Positions 24,093 through 33,326 of a stretch of DNA of 33,891 bases are shown here, in pieces. A program made the position numbers and the translations under genes. Origin of the DNA: an uncultured Bacteroidales bacterium (lineage in GTDB: Bacteria > Bacteroidota > Bacteroidia > Bacteroidales > JAFGXI01). Every line of letters starts with the position of its first letter. The stretch's first letter is position 1. Location: contig CAMZKE010000078.1 in the NCBI GenBank assembly GCA_947311115.1, positions 1 through 33,891 of the forward strand, given 5' to 3'. The notes below the pieces were generated by a model. The model was not told where the DNA came from, did not search any database, and worked only from the letters and a program-made list of their open reading frames with translations.

Positions 24093-25247
24093 ATGGATAA
24101 TTTTGAGTTATACAACCCAACAAAACTAATTTTTGGAGAAAATAGAATATCTGACTTATCAAAATATTTAGATAGAAACCATAAATTAATGCTTACTTTT
24201 GGAATGGGTAGTGTTAAGCAAAATGGTATTTATAATAAAATTACAAGCATTTTAAACGACTATAATTATATAGAATTCTGGGGTATTGAGCCAAATCCAA
24301 AATACGAAACACTGTTAAAAGCCATAGAAATAGCAAGAGAAAATGAAGTTGATTTTTTATTAGCCATTGGAGGTGGCTCAGTTATTGATGGAACAAAATT
24401 TATATCTGCATCAATAAATTTTAAAGGCGATACTTGGAATATTTTATCAAAATCGGCAAAAATTAATACAGTTATTCCTTTCGGAACTGTTTTAACACTA
24501 CCAGCCACAGGCTCAGAAATGAATTCAGCCGCAGTAATAAGTAGAATAGAAACTAAAGAAAAAATGGTTTTTCTTTCAGAAAAATGTTTCCCTAAGTTTT
24601 CTATTTTAGATATTTCTGTAATAAATTCTTTGCCAAAAAATCAAATTGCAAATGGTATTATCGATAGTTTTATTCATACTACAGAGCAGTATATGACATA
24701 TAATACTGATGCAAAAATACAAGATAGTTTTGCCGAAGGTATTTTAAAAACACTAATTTGTGACGGTCAAAAAGTATATAAAGATAATAATAACAAAGAT
24801 GCATGTAAAAACTATATGTTCTCTGCAACAATGGCATTAAATGGTTTAATATCAAGTGGTGTTCCTACCGATTGGTCTATTCATACAATTGGTCATGAGT
24901 TAACCGCATTACATAATATAGACCATGCTGTTACATTGGCTATAATTTTACCATCGCTATACAAAATAATGCTTAATGAAAAACTCGGTAAATTAGTGCA
25001 ATACGCAGAAAATGTTTGGGGAATAAAAAATGGTACAGATAAAGAAAAAGCACTATTGGCAATAGATAAAACAGAAGAGTTTTTTCAATCATTAGGTGTT
25101 TCTACAAAATTAGATGATTATATTGATGATAAAAATAAAACTATAAATGAGATAATTAACAGATTCAAAAATAGAAAATGGACCAATATTGGTGAAAATG
25201 GTATTATAAATATTTCAAAAATTAAAGAAATTTTACTTAATTGTTAA
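24093..25247 (+). CDS. yqhD: YqhD-type iron-containing alcohol dehydrogenase
   Basis: A 384-residue cytosolic oxidoreductase that closely tracks E. coli YqhD, an NADPH-dependent aldehyde reductase. Shared features are FELYNPTKLIFGENRI, IEPNPKYETL, LLAIGGGSVIDGTKFISASI (89-108, nucleotide binding) and VLTLPATGSEMNSAAVISR. The four metal ligands are D191, H195, H264 and H278, in DSFIHTTEQY and WSIHTIGHEL...DH. Each is offset by three from E. coli numbering, and length is near the 387 of YqhD. It probably detoxifies short-chain aldehydes, for example from lipid peroxidation. First of five genes on this strand with short gaps. Confidence 0.9.
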   Translation: MDNFELYNPTKLIFGENRISDLSKYLDRNHKLMLTFGMGSVKQNGIYNKITSILNDYNYIEFWGIEPNPKYETLLKAIEIARENEVDFLLAIGGGSVIDGTKFISASINFKGDTWNILSKSAKINTVIPFGTVLTLPATGSEMNSAAVISRIETKEKMVFLSEKCFPKFSILDISVINSLPKNQIANGIIDSFIHTTEQYMTYNTDAKIQDSFAEGILKTLICDGQKVYKDNNNKDACKNYMFSATMALNGLISSGVPTDWSIHTIGHELTALHNIDHAVTLAIILPSLYKIMLNEKLGKLVQYAENVWGIKNGTDKEKALLAIDKTEEFFQSLGVSTKLDDYIDDKNKTINEIINRFKNRKWTNIGENGIINISKIKEILLNC

Positions 25248-25285
25248 TCTGAACAATATTTTAAATACATTGCAATTATAAAACT

Positions 25286-25804
25286 ATGAATAAAGTAACA
25301 ATAGCAAGAGAGAAATACAGACCAGAGTTTATAAAACTTATGTTTATTGCAGAAGCTCCACCTTGTAGCGATGATAGATTTTTTTATTTTGAAGATGTAA
25401 AAAAAGGCGATTCATTATTTTTACACATTATCAGAGCTGTTTTTCCAGATTTAGAAAATTGGGAAACAAAACAGATTCGTGCAAAAAAAGAAGAACTTTT
25501 ATATCGTTTTAAAGATGCAGGATATTTTTTAGAGGATAGTGCTTCAGAGTCAATACCAAAAGGAACAACAACAAGAAACAAAGAACGCATAATTACTGAA
25601 AGTCAACAAGATTTAAGAAATAGGATAGAGCCTTATAAAAAGCATACTAAATTTGTATTACTATCGGCTACAGTATTTAAAGTTAACTATTTATTTTTAA
25701 AAGAAGCAGGTTTTAATATTTTAAATCAGGTAGCTATTCCGTTTCCGGGAAGTGGACAACAAAATAAATTTAAAAAACTTATTGCAGACCTTGATTTAAG
25801 TTGA
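25286..25804 (+). CDS. Unknown protein, possibly uracil-DNA-glycosylase fold
   Basis: A 172-residue soluble protein I cannot name. The segment KLMFIAEAPPCSDDRFFYF (17-35) recalls motif 1 of the uracil-DNA glycosylase superfamily (a strand followed by GE-PG), and IPFPGSGQQNKFKKL (151-165) could be the last motif with its substrate loop, where family members usually have His-Pro-Ser. A strand LLSATVFKVNYLFL lies between. The middle (about 55-115) is highly charged and helical. No catalytic residue can be assigned. It lies 38 bp after yqhD and 70 bp before the amidohydrolase. Fold assignment is a guess. Confidence 0.5.
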   Translation: MNKVTIAREKYRPEFIKLMFIAEAPPCSDDRFFYFEDVKKGDSLFLHIIRAVFPDLENWETKQIRAKKEELLYRFKDAGYFLEDSASESIPKGTTTRNKERIITESQQDLRNRIEPYKKHTKFVLLSATVFKVNYLFLKEAGFNILNQVAIPFPGSGQQNKFKKLIADLDLS

Positions 25805-25874
25805 AATATATCAATGTGGGTTTTAAATAGCAATAAAAAATATTTAACTTTACGCTCTAAATAATAAAAGCTAA

Positions 25875-27053
25875 ATGCGTAAATTTTCAGCAAATTATAT
25901 ATTCGATGGGAGAGGTAATTTTTTAAAAAATGCTATTCTTATTTTAGATGATGATAATTCGGTAGTAGAGTTAATAGACACTAAAGGGAAACTTAGAGAA
26001 GAAAATAATTTAGAATTTTATAACGGAATAATAACTCCCGGTTTTATTAATGCTCATTGTCATTTAGAATTATCTCATTTAAAACATTATATTGAACAAA
26101 AAACTAAATTACCTGTTTTTTTGCAAAAAGTGTTAGAGTTAAAAATAACAGAAGAAAATAATCAGATAAATGCGATAAAAAATGCAGATGAGCTAATGCA
26201 ACAAGAAGGTATTGTAGCTGTAGGCGATATTTCTAATACCGATAAAAGTTTTGAGATAAAAAGTAAAAGCCATATTAAATATCATACATTTATTGAGCTT
26301 GTTGGACCAGATAAAAATACAATTGATAATATAATTGAATTTGCAACAAATTTAAAGCAGAAAGCAGAGCAATTTAATATTAAAAATAATTATGTTCCTC
26401 ATGCAACTTACTCTGTATCAGAAAAGTTATTAAAATTTATTACCGACGATGCATACAAAACAAATTCAATAATAAGTATTCATAATCAGGAAACTGCAAG
26501 CGAAAACCAGATGTTTATTGAAGCTAAAGGTGAACTTATTTATGCATTAAAAAAAATAAATCCGTTTTACGCTAATTTTAAGCCAACATATTTTAATTCA
26601 CTACCATCAACATTAGTGCATTTACCTAAGTGTAATAAAACTATGATGGTGCATAATACATATACAACACCAAAAGATATACATTGGGTAAACGATTATA
26701 CAAAATATGCATACTGGTGTTTATGTCCTAATTCTAACCTGTTTATAGAAGGTAAATTACCTGATATTAATATTTTTACTGATGAAAAAGTTTGTATAGG
26801 AACCGATAGTTTGGCATCAAACACAAACTTATCGATACTCGAAGAAATAAAAACTATTAATAATAATTTTACAGAAATTCCGTTGTCGAAAATACTTACT
26901 TGGGCTACATATAACGGTGCAGAAGCTTTAGATTTACAATTTAAACTTGGTAGTTTCGAGAAAGGCAAACAGCCAGGAGTAAATCTTATAGAAAATATTA
27001 ATTTTGATAACATGAGATTAAAAAATGAGAGTATTGTAAAAAAACTTTTGTAA
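25875..27053 (+). CDS. Amidohydrolase family protein
   Basis: A 392-residue metal-dependent hydrolase of the amidohydrolase superfamily, in the subgroup of cytosine, SAH and aminofutalosine deaminases and chlorohydrolases. Seen are the N-terminal beta sandwich (FDGRGNFLKNAILILDDD), the metal motif ITPGFINAHCHLELSHL with His61 and His63, then VAVGDISNT, PHATYSVSEKLL, SIHNQETASEN with the third His, MMVHNTYTT with a fourth, and CIGTDSLASNTNLSI with the metal Asp. The C-terminal LGSFEKGKQPGVNLI returns to the sandwich. The substrate is unknown. A near-consensus TAACTTTA lies at 25845-25852, about 22 nt before the start. Confidence 0.88.
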   Translation: MRKFSANYIFDGRGNFLKNAILILDDDNSVVELIDTKGKLREENNLEFYNGIITPGFINAHCHLELSHLKHYIEQKTKLPVFLQKVLELKITEENNQINAIKNADELMQQEGIVAVGDISNTDKSFEIKSKSHIKYHTFIELVGPDKNTIDNIIEFATNLKQKAEQFNIKNNYVPHATYSVSEKLLKFITDDAYKTNSIISIHNQETASENQMFIEAKGELIYALKKINPFYANFKPTYFNSLPSTLVHLPKCNKTMMVHNTYTTPKDIHWVNDYTKYAYWCLCPNSNLFIEGKLPDINIFTDEKVCIGTDSLASNTNLSILEEIKTINNNFTEIPLSKILTWATYNGAEALDLQFKLGSFEKGKQPGVNLIENINFDNMRLKNESIVKKLL

Positions 27054-27083
27054 GGTTTTTAAAAAATAACGACTAATATATTT

Positions 27084-27848
27084 ATGAGTACAAGAAAAAC
27101 AGTATTAATAACAGGAGCATCAAGCGGAATAGGAAAAGATTTAGCTTATATTTATGCACAAAAAACAAATAATATAGTATTAGTTGCTAGAAGAATAGAT
27201 AAATTAAGCAAAATAAAATCTGATATTGAAAAAAAATACAAAGTAGATGTATATATTTTTGAGCAAGATTTATCGCAGAAAGATAGTGCTGATTTACTAT
27301 TTAAGAAGCTTGTTGATTTAAATATTGATATATTAGTTAATAATGCAGGTTTTGGAATAAAAGAAATATTTAAAGAGGTTGATATTGAGCGAGTAACCGA
27401 TATGCTAATGTTGAATATTGTAACACTAACAAGATTAACAAAGCTTTTTGCCGATAAAATGCTTAAATCAAGCGGTGGTAAAATTGTAAATATAGCATCA
27501 ACAGCTGCTTTTCAGGCAATACCAACATTTGCCGCTTACGCAGCAAGTAAAGCTTATGTTTTGCATTTTACCGAGGCTCTTGCATCAGAATATAAAAATA
27601 CAAATGTTAATTTTATTGCAATATGTCCGGGAGCAACACAGTCTGAATTTATGGATACTGCAAATGTTAAAAATGTTAAATTTTTAAAAATGCCAACATC
27701 TAAACAAGTTGCAGAATATATATATAAATCAGTACAAAATAATACAACAACAGCTATACATGGGCTTGCAAATAAATTTTTAGTATTTATGTTACGGTTT
27801 TCTCCAAGAAAATTAAATACTTATATTGCAGCAAAATTTTTCGATTAA
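27084..27848 (+). CDS. Short-chain dehydrogenase/reductase
   Basis: A 254-residue classical SDR oxidoreductase using NAD(P). Hallmarks are the cofactor loop TGASSGIG (10-17), VARR (34-37) suggesting NADPH preference, NNAG (86-89) and the catalytic set Ser139, Tyr152 and Lys156 in YAASK. CPGATQSEFMDT follows. The order KIVNIASTAAF and the C-terminal FSPRKLNTYIAAKFF resemble YqjQ/DltE-like SDRs, but the substrate cannot be read. It lies 30 bp after the amidohydrolase gene and 53 bp before the secreted protease. Confidence 0.92.
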   Translation: MSTRKTVLITGASSGIGKDLAYIYAQKTNNIVLVARRIDKLSKIKSDIEKKYKVDVYIFEQDLSQKDSADLLFKKLVDLNIDILVNNAGFGIKEIFKEVDIERVTDMLMLNIVTLTRLTKLFADKMLKSSGGKIVNIASTAAFQAIPTFAAYAASKAYVLHFTEALASEYKNTNVNFIAICPGATQSEFMDTANVKNVKFLKMPTSKQVAEYIYKSVQNNTTTAIHGLANKFLVFMLRFSPRKLNTYIAAKFFD

Positions 27849-27901
27849 GCAACCTTATTAGGTGAAATTTAGTTATAAATAAACAATATAAACTTTTTAA
27901 A

Positions 27902-30346
27902 ATGAAAAAAACAGTTCTACTATTATTAACAAACTTGTTTATATCAGGTTTTTTATTTGCTCAGATTAGTCATGGCGGAATACCAAAGTCGTTTACGTAT
28001 AATAACGGTATCAATATTCCTACAATAAAAATGGAAAAGCAAAACCCTCGTCCGTATATCGAAGAAGATATTAAACGTGATGAGTTTAAAGATCATACTT
28101 GGCGATTTGGAATAAATATTCCGGTTGATATTGATGTAAAAAAACAATCGGTTGTTGAGAATATTTCAAACGGAAAGTTATATCGAATGCGAATATATTC
28201 TGAGGGAGCTGTATCAATAAATTTTAGATTTAGTAAATATAAATTGCCTAAAGGAGCAAGCGTATTTATTTATAACGATACGCAAGATCAAATTCTTGGT
28301 GCTTTTACATCAGAAAACAATAAAAAACATGGTAAATTAGGAGTATCTTTACTTTTTGCCGATGCTATTACAATTGAATATTTTGAGCCAAATAATGCAG
28401 AATTTTCTGGTTTATTACATATTGATAGAGTAACTCATGGGTACAGAAGTGCATACCAATATGTTGCAGATAAAGGATTTGGAAGCTCCGGTTCGTGTAA
28501 TAACGATGTGGTTTGTACCGAGGCAGACCCTTGGGCTTACGAAATAAAATCGGTTGCAATGCTTGTTTCCGGAGGAAGTGGTTTTTGTTCAGGTGCTTTG
28601 GTAAATAATACAGCTGAAGATGAAACACCATATTTTTTAACAGCTAATCATTGTTATAGCGACCCAACCGACTGGGTTTTTTGGTTTAATTGGCATCGCG
28701 AAGGCTGTCAAACGGGAGTGGCATCTTCTCACGATGATATTTCAGGAGCAACTCTTAAAGCCAGAAATGCCGATTCCGATTTCTGTTTGGTGGAACTTAG
28801 CACCTCAGTTCCTGCAAATTATATGGTATTTTATTCAGGTTGGGATAAACGCGATGTTGCTGATAATTCATCAGTAGGTATTCATCACCCAAGTGGAGAT
28901 GTAAAGAAAATTTCATGGGATAACAATCCTAATTCGTCATCAGATTATGAGCCAAGTGCATATTTACCGGATTCGCATTGGAAAATATCTAATTGGGACG
29001 ATGGTACTACCGAAGGTGGATCGTCAGGTTCGCCATTGTTTAATCAAGACCACAGAATTATTGGTCAGTTGCATGGCGGTTGGGCTTCGTGTTCAAATAA
29101 CAGTTCTGATTATTATGGCAAATTTTCAATGTCGTGGGATAGAAGTACAGATTCTACAGCTCAGTTAAAACATTGGCTCGATCCTCAAAATACAAACCCC
29201 GATTTTATCGATGGTTTTGCACCAACAATGCCTGTTGTTGATGCCCAATTATTAAGTATTGAGAAGCCTATCGCTACTTATTGCGATGAAGAAACAATAA
29301 CTCCTACTGTTGTTATAAAAAATTTAGGCTCAGATAATTTAACCACTTGTAATATTAATTATATTATTGATGGCGGAGTACCTGTAACTCAAGCATGGAC
29401 AGGTAATTTGCAAACATTTGCTAGTGAAACTGTTACTTTCACTGATATTCCGTTAACTTTTGGAAATCATGTTTTTATGGCTTATATTGGCGAGCCAAAT
29501 GGCATTACAGATACTATTAATGGAAACGATACATTAATCAAAACTTTCGATGTTTTAGATATTTCAGGGCAAGGCTTACCAATAACCGAAGATTTTGAAA
29601 ATACTCCGTTTCCTTCAGCAGATTGGGAAATAGTAAATTTGGATAATTCTACAACCTGGCAAAGAAACACAAATGCTTCAGGAAATGGAGCAAGTACCGC
29701 ATGTGCTTATGTGAAATGTTCAAGTTATGATGCTTCAGGTCAGTTAGATAATCTTTTAACACCTTGGTTTTTAATCCCAAATAATGCTGTTCCAAAATTA
29801 ACATTTAATGTTGCTTATCGCAGATATAGTAGTACTTGGTACGACGGATTAAAAGTTTTAATAACAAACGATTGTGGTACAACTTGGACTGAATTATATT
29901 CAAAATCAGGTTCAACATTAGCCACCGGTGCTGATATGACAACAGAATTTATCCCAACACAAGCTAGCGATTGGAGAACCGATACTGTTGATTTATCGGC
30001 ATATTATGGTCAAAAAGTGAGAATAAAATTTCAAAGTGTAAATGGTTATGGTAATAATATTTATATTGATGATATTAAAATAGATTATATTACAAATGTT
30101 AACTCTATTGATGATGGTAATTTTGTAATTTATCCTAATCCTGCAAAAGAAATAATAACAATTTATAACGATATATTTGTTATTAATGATATCGATATTA
30201 TTGATGTTACAGGTAAAATTACAAAACATATTAGTGTGGAAAATAATCAAATATCAATAGATATAACCGATTTAGAAAAAGGAGTGTATTTTGTAACTAT
30301 TAATACAGATAAATCGAAGATTATCAAGAAATTGATAATAGAATAA
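27902..30346 (+). CDS. Secreted lysyl-endopeptidase-like serine protease with T9SS sorting domain
   Basis: An 814-residue extracellular protease of the trypsin (S1) fold, resembling lysyl endopeptidase (Achromobacter protease I). Signal peptide about 1-20. An N-terminal propeptide-like beta domain covers about 65-180, and a cysteine-rich protease domain about 190-430. The triad is visible as His250 (FLTANHCYS), Asp293 (NADSDFCLVEL) and Ser375 (TEGGSSGSPLF), with many Cys for disulfides (199, 205, 229, 251, 269, 295). A CARDB-like segment (about 447-550) and a jelly-roll domain with paired Cys and DDIKIDYIT (about 560-735) follow. The T9SS C-terminal domain starts near 740 (VIYPNPAKEIITIYN) and ends KKLIIE. 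Lysine specificity is likely but not proven. Confidence 0.92.
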   Translation: MKKTVLLLLTNLFISGFLFAQISHGGIPKSFTYNNGINIPTIKMEKQNPRPYIEEDIKRDEFKDHTWRFGINIPVDIDVKKQSVVENISNGKLYRMRIYSEGAVSINFRFSKYKLPKGASVFIYNDTQDQILGAFTSENNKKHGKLGVSLLFADAITIEYFEPNNAEFSGLLHIDRVTHGYRSAYQYVADKGFGSSGSCNNDVVCTEADPWAYEIKSVAMLVSGGSGFCSGALVNNTAEDETPYFLTANHCYSDPTDWVFWFNWHREGCQTGVASSHDDISGATLKARNADSDFCLVELSTSVPANYMVFYSGWDKRDVADNSSVGIHHPSGDVKKISWDNNPNSSSDYEPSAYLPDSHWKISNWDDGTTEGGSSGSPLFNQDHRIIGQLHGGWASCSNNSSDYYGKFSMSWDRSTDSTAQLKHWLDPQNTNPDFIDGFAPTMPVVDAQLLSIEKPIATYCDEETITPTVVIKNLGSDNLTTCNINYIIDGGVPVTQAWTGNLQTFASETVTFTDIPLTFGNHVFMAYIGEPNGITDTINGNDTLIKTFDVLDISGQGLPITEDFENTPFPSADWEIVNLDNSTTWQRNTNASGNGASTACAYVKCSSYDASGQLDNLLTPWFLIPNNAVPKLTFNVAYRRYSSTWYDGLKVLITNDCGTTWTELYSKSGSTLATGADMTTEFIPTQASDWRTDTVDLSAYYGQKVRIKFQSVNGYGNNIYIDDIKIDYITNVNSIDDGNFVIYPNPAKEIITIYNDIFVINDIDIIDVTGKITKHISVENNQISIDITDLEKGVYFVTINTDKSKIIKKLIIE

Positions 30347-30368
30347 AACTAATAGTCTTTTAGTTAGT

Positions 30369-30407
30369 AAAAAGATACCGTCTATTTTTCAGATGGTATC
30401 TTTTTTT
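30369..30407 (+). terminator. Terminator after the secreted protease
   Basis: AAAAAGATACCGTCT (30369-30383) pairs with AGATGGTATCTTTTT (30391-30405), with one G-T pair and a 7-nt loop, and a T7 run at 30401-30407. Confidence 0.8.
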
Positions 30408-30454
30408 GTTCAAAACTAAGTAAATAAACACTTAATCAATTAAACAAGTTTTTC

Positions 30455-30462
30455 TATCTTTG
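30455..30462 (+). promoter_or_regulatory. -7 element immediately before polA
   Basis: TATCTTTG ends at 30462 and the ATG begins at 30467, so the expected start of transcription falls on or next to the start codon. No clear upstream TTG box is visible. Confidence 0.5.
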
Positions 30463-30466
30463 GCTT

Positions 30467-33271
30467 ATGCAAAAAAAGATATTTATTTTAGATGCTTACG
30501 CATTAATTTTTAGAGCATATTATGCTTTTATAAAACGTCCGATAATTAACTCAAAAGGATTAAATACATCGGCAATATTTGGTTTTACAAATACTTTGTT
30601 TGAGCTTTTATTAAACGAAAAGCCAGAATATATTTCGGTTGCTTTCGATTATCCGGCAGCAAACTTACGTCATAAAATGTACCCTGATTACAAGGCAAAC
30701 AGAAGTGCAACGCCTGAAGATATAAAATTAGCTGTTCCGTATATCAAAGAAATTTTAAAAGCTTTAAATATTCCTATTTATGAAATTGAAGGATATGAAG
30801 CTGACGATACAATAGGTACATTGGCTAAAAAAGCAGAGAAAGAAGGGTTTACAGTTTATATGATGACTCCTGATAAAGATTTTGCTCAACTTGTATCGGA
30901 AAATATATTTATGTACAAGCCAAAACGTATGGGAGACGGTACCGATATTCTTGGAGTTGAAGAGGTACTCGCAAAATTTAAGATTGAAAATCCTAAGCAA
31001 GTAATCGATATTTTAGGACTTTGGGGTGATAGTGCAGATAATATACCTGGAGCTCCGGGCGTAGGAGAGAAGGGCTCTCAAAAGCTTATTAGCCAATACG
31101 GTTCTATTGAAAATTTACTTGAGCATACTCATGAATTAAAAGGTAAATTAAAAGAAAATTTAGAGACTTTTAAAGAACAAATTATTCTTTCTAAAGATTT
31201 AGCAACTATACGTTTAGATGTTCCTGTTGAGTTTTCGCCAGATAAAACAAAATTAACTCAACCTGATGTAAATAAAATTAATGAGCTTTTCCAAGAATTA
31301 GATTTTAAAATGTTGATGAGTAAATTTCAGCGTTACCTAAATTCTAGTCATAACGAAAACAACGAATTAATTATGACTTCGCCGGTTGCAGAACCTCAAA
31401 AAGAAGCAATTCAGGGCGATTTATTCGCATCGATGGGTGTTGATACAACAAGTAATAAGCAAACAATTGAGGATATAAAACCTAATTATAAACTTGTACA
31501 AACCGATGCTGAAATTTCGGAATTAATTAAAATTTTGGAAAATTCAAACGAATTTTGTTTTGATACAGAAACTACAAGTATAAAAGCTGTTGAGGCTGAG
31601 CTTGTGGGTATTTCGTTTTCTGTAAAAGAAAACGAAGCCTTTTATATGCCAATTAGTTCTGATTATGAAAAAGCTAAAGAACAAATTAATAAATTTTCAA
31701 ACATCTTTAATGATGAAAATAAGCTAAAAATTGGGCAAAATATTAAATACGATATTATTGTGTTAAACAATTATCAGCTTGATGTACAATATCCGCTTTT
31801 TGATACAATGATTGCACATTATTTAATTGAGCCTGACCAAAGGCATAATATGGATTTTTTAGCAGATACTTACCTAGATTATAAAACCATTAAAATAGAT
31901 GAACTTATTGGCAAAAAAGGAAAAAATCAATTAAAAATGGGTAACATACCTGTTGAAACGGTTAAAGATTATGCTTGCGAAGATGCCGATATTACTTTAA
32001 AACTTAAAAATATTCTTTTACCAAAAGTAAAAGAAGAAAATTTATTAGAATTGTTTAATACCATAGAAATGCCACTTGTTAAAGTGCTTTCAAATATAGA
32101 AATTAACGGAGTAAAACTCGATGTTAACGAAATAAAAGCATACTCTAAAGTTTTACAGAAAGAGCTTGTTGAGGTAGAGAAAAAAATATACGAATTAGCC
32201 GGCGAAGAATTTAATATTGCATCGCCAAAACAGTTGGGGCTTATATTATTTGAAAAATTAAAAATAACAGATAAGCCTAAACTTACTAAAACAAAGCAAT
32301 ATAGTACAGGCGAAGAAATACTTGTAAAGCTAAAAGATAAGCACGAAATAGTTGAACAGATATTAGAATATCGTTCGTTAGCAAAACTTATTTCAACTTA
32401 TGTTGAGCCATTGCCAGAGCTTGTGAATCCTAAAACTAATCGTGTTCATACATCATATAATCAGGCAGTAGCTGCTACAGGTAGATTAAGCTCAACAAAT
32501 CCAAATTTGCAGAATATCCCAATTAGAGAGGAGAGAGGTAGGTTAATTAGAAAATCGTTTATTCCAACCGATGAAAATCATACATTTTTCTCAGCAGATT
32601 ATTCGCAAGTAGAGTTGCGAATAATGGCTCATTTAAGCGAAGACCCTGCAATGATTGAAGCGTTTAATAATAATGAAGATGTGCATACTGCAACAGCTGC
32701 AAAAATATTTAAAAAAGATATATCAGAAGTAACAAAAGATGAACGAGCCCAAGCAAAATCGGCTAATTTTGGCATTATTTATGGAATTTCTGCATTTGGA
32801 CTTGCCGAAAATATTGGAATCTCTCGTAAAGAGGCAAAAATTCTTATTGATAATTATTTTGCTACATATCCAAAAGTTAAAGAATATATGGATAAAAGTA
32901 TTCAGCAAGCCAGAGACGATGGTTATGCAAAAACAATTTTTGGAAGAAAACGTAAGTTAGCAGATATTAATTCGCGTAATCATTTGGTAAGAAGTATGGC
33001 TGAACGTAATGCAATAAACGCCCCAATACAAGGAGCTTCGGCTGATATAATTAAAATTGCTATGATTAATATTTATAAGCGTTTTGTTGATAAAGCTTTG
33101 AAATCAAAAATGATATTACAAGTGCATGACGAATTAAATTTTGATGTATTAGATAATGAATTAGATACTGTAAAACAAATTGTTGTAAGCGAAATGGAAA
33201 ATGCAGCAAAACTTAAAGTAAAGCTAATTGCTGACACAGGTGTTGGTAATAATTGGTTTGAGGCTCATTAA
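30467..33271 (+). CDS. polA: DNA polymerase I
   Basis: A 934-residue full-length family A polymerase for repair and Okazaki-fragment processing. The 5'-3' exonuclease is at about 1-290: DAYALIFRAYYAF, VAFDYPAANLRHKMYPDYK, GYEADDTIGTLA, TPDKDFAQLV and GVGEKGSQKLI. The proofreading 3'-5' exonuclease is at about 340-530, with an intact first motif (FDTETTS, D366 and E368) and YACEDADITLKL, so it should be active. The polymerase part carries TGRLSSTNPNLQNIPIR, SADYSQVELRI with catalytic D711, RAQAKSANFGIIYGIS, GRKRKLADINSRN, and ILQVHDELNFDV with D888. The spacer at about 295-335 is low in conservation. Single-gene unit flanked by terminators. Confidence 0.98.
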   Translation: MQKKIFILDAYALIFRAYYAFIKRPIINSKGLNTSAIFGFTNTLFELLLNEKPEYISVAFDYPAANLRHKMYPDYKANRSATPEDIKLAVPYIKEILKALNIPIYEIEGYEADDTIGTLAKKAEKEGFTVYMMTPDKDFAQLVSENIFMYKPKRMGDGTDILGVEEVLAKFKIENPKQVIDILGLWGDSADNIPGAPGVGEKGSQKLISQYGSIENLLEHTHELKGKLKENLETFKEQIILSKDLATIRLDVPVEFSPDKTKLTQPDVNKINELFQELDFKMLMSKFQRYLNSSHNENNELIMTSPVAEPQKEAIQGDLFASMGVDTTSNKQTIEDIKPNYKLVQTDAEISELIKILENSNEFCFDTETTSIKAVEAELVGISFSVKENEAFYMPISSDYEKAKEQINKFSNIFNDENKLKIGQNIKYDIIVLNNYQLDVQYPLFDTMIAHYLIEPDQRHNMDFLADTYLDYKTIKIDELIGKKGKNQLKMGNIPVETVKDYACEDADITLKLKNILLPKVKEENLLELFNTIEMPLVKVLSNIEINGVKLDVNEIKAYSKVLQKELVEVEKKIYELAGEEFNIASPKQLGLILFEKLKITDKPKLTKTKQYSTGEEILVKLKDKHEIVEQILEYRSLAKLISTYVEPLPELVNPKTNRVHTSYNQAVAATGRLSSTNPNLQNIPIREERGRLIRKSFIPTDENHTFFSADYSQVELRIMAHLSEDPAMIEAFNNNEDVHTATAAKIFKKDISEVTKDERAQAKSANFGIIYGISAFGLAENIGISRKEAKILIDNYFATYPKVKEYMDKSIQQARDDGYAKTIFGRKRKLADINSRNHLVRSMAERNAINAPIQGASADIIKIAMINIYKRFVDKALKSKMILQVHDELNFDVLDNELDTVKQIVVSEMENAAKLKVKLIADTGVGNNWFEAH

Positions 33272-33272
33272 C

Positions 33273-33311
33273 AAAAAAGAGCTATTTCGTTTATCGAAAT
33301 AGCTCTTTTTT
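33273..33311. terminator. Bidirectional terminator after polA
   Basis: A perfect 17-bp stem: 33273-33289 (AAAAAAGAGCTATTTCG) pairs with 33295-33311, loop TTTAT, T-rich on both strands. It serves polA and the convergent KamA-like gene. Confidence 0.9.
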
Positions 33312-33326
33312 TACATTAACTAAATA

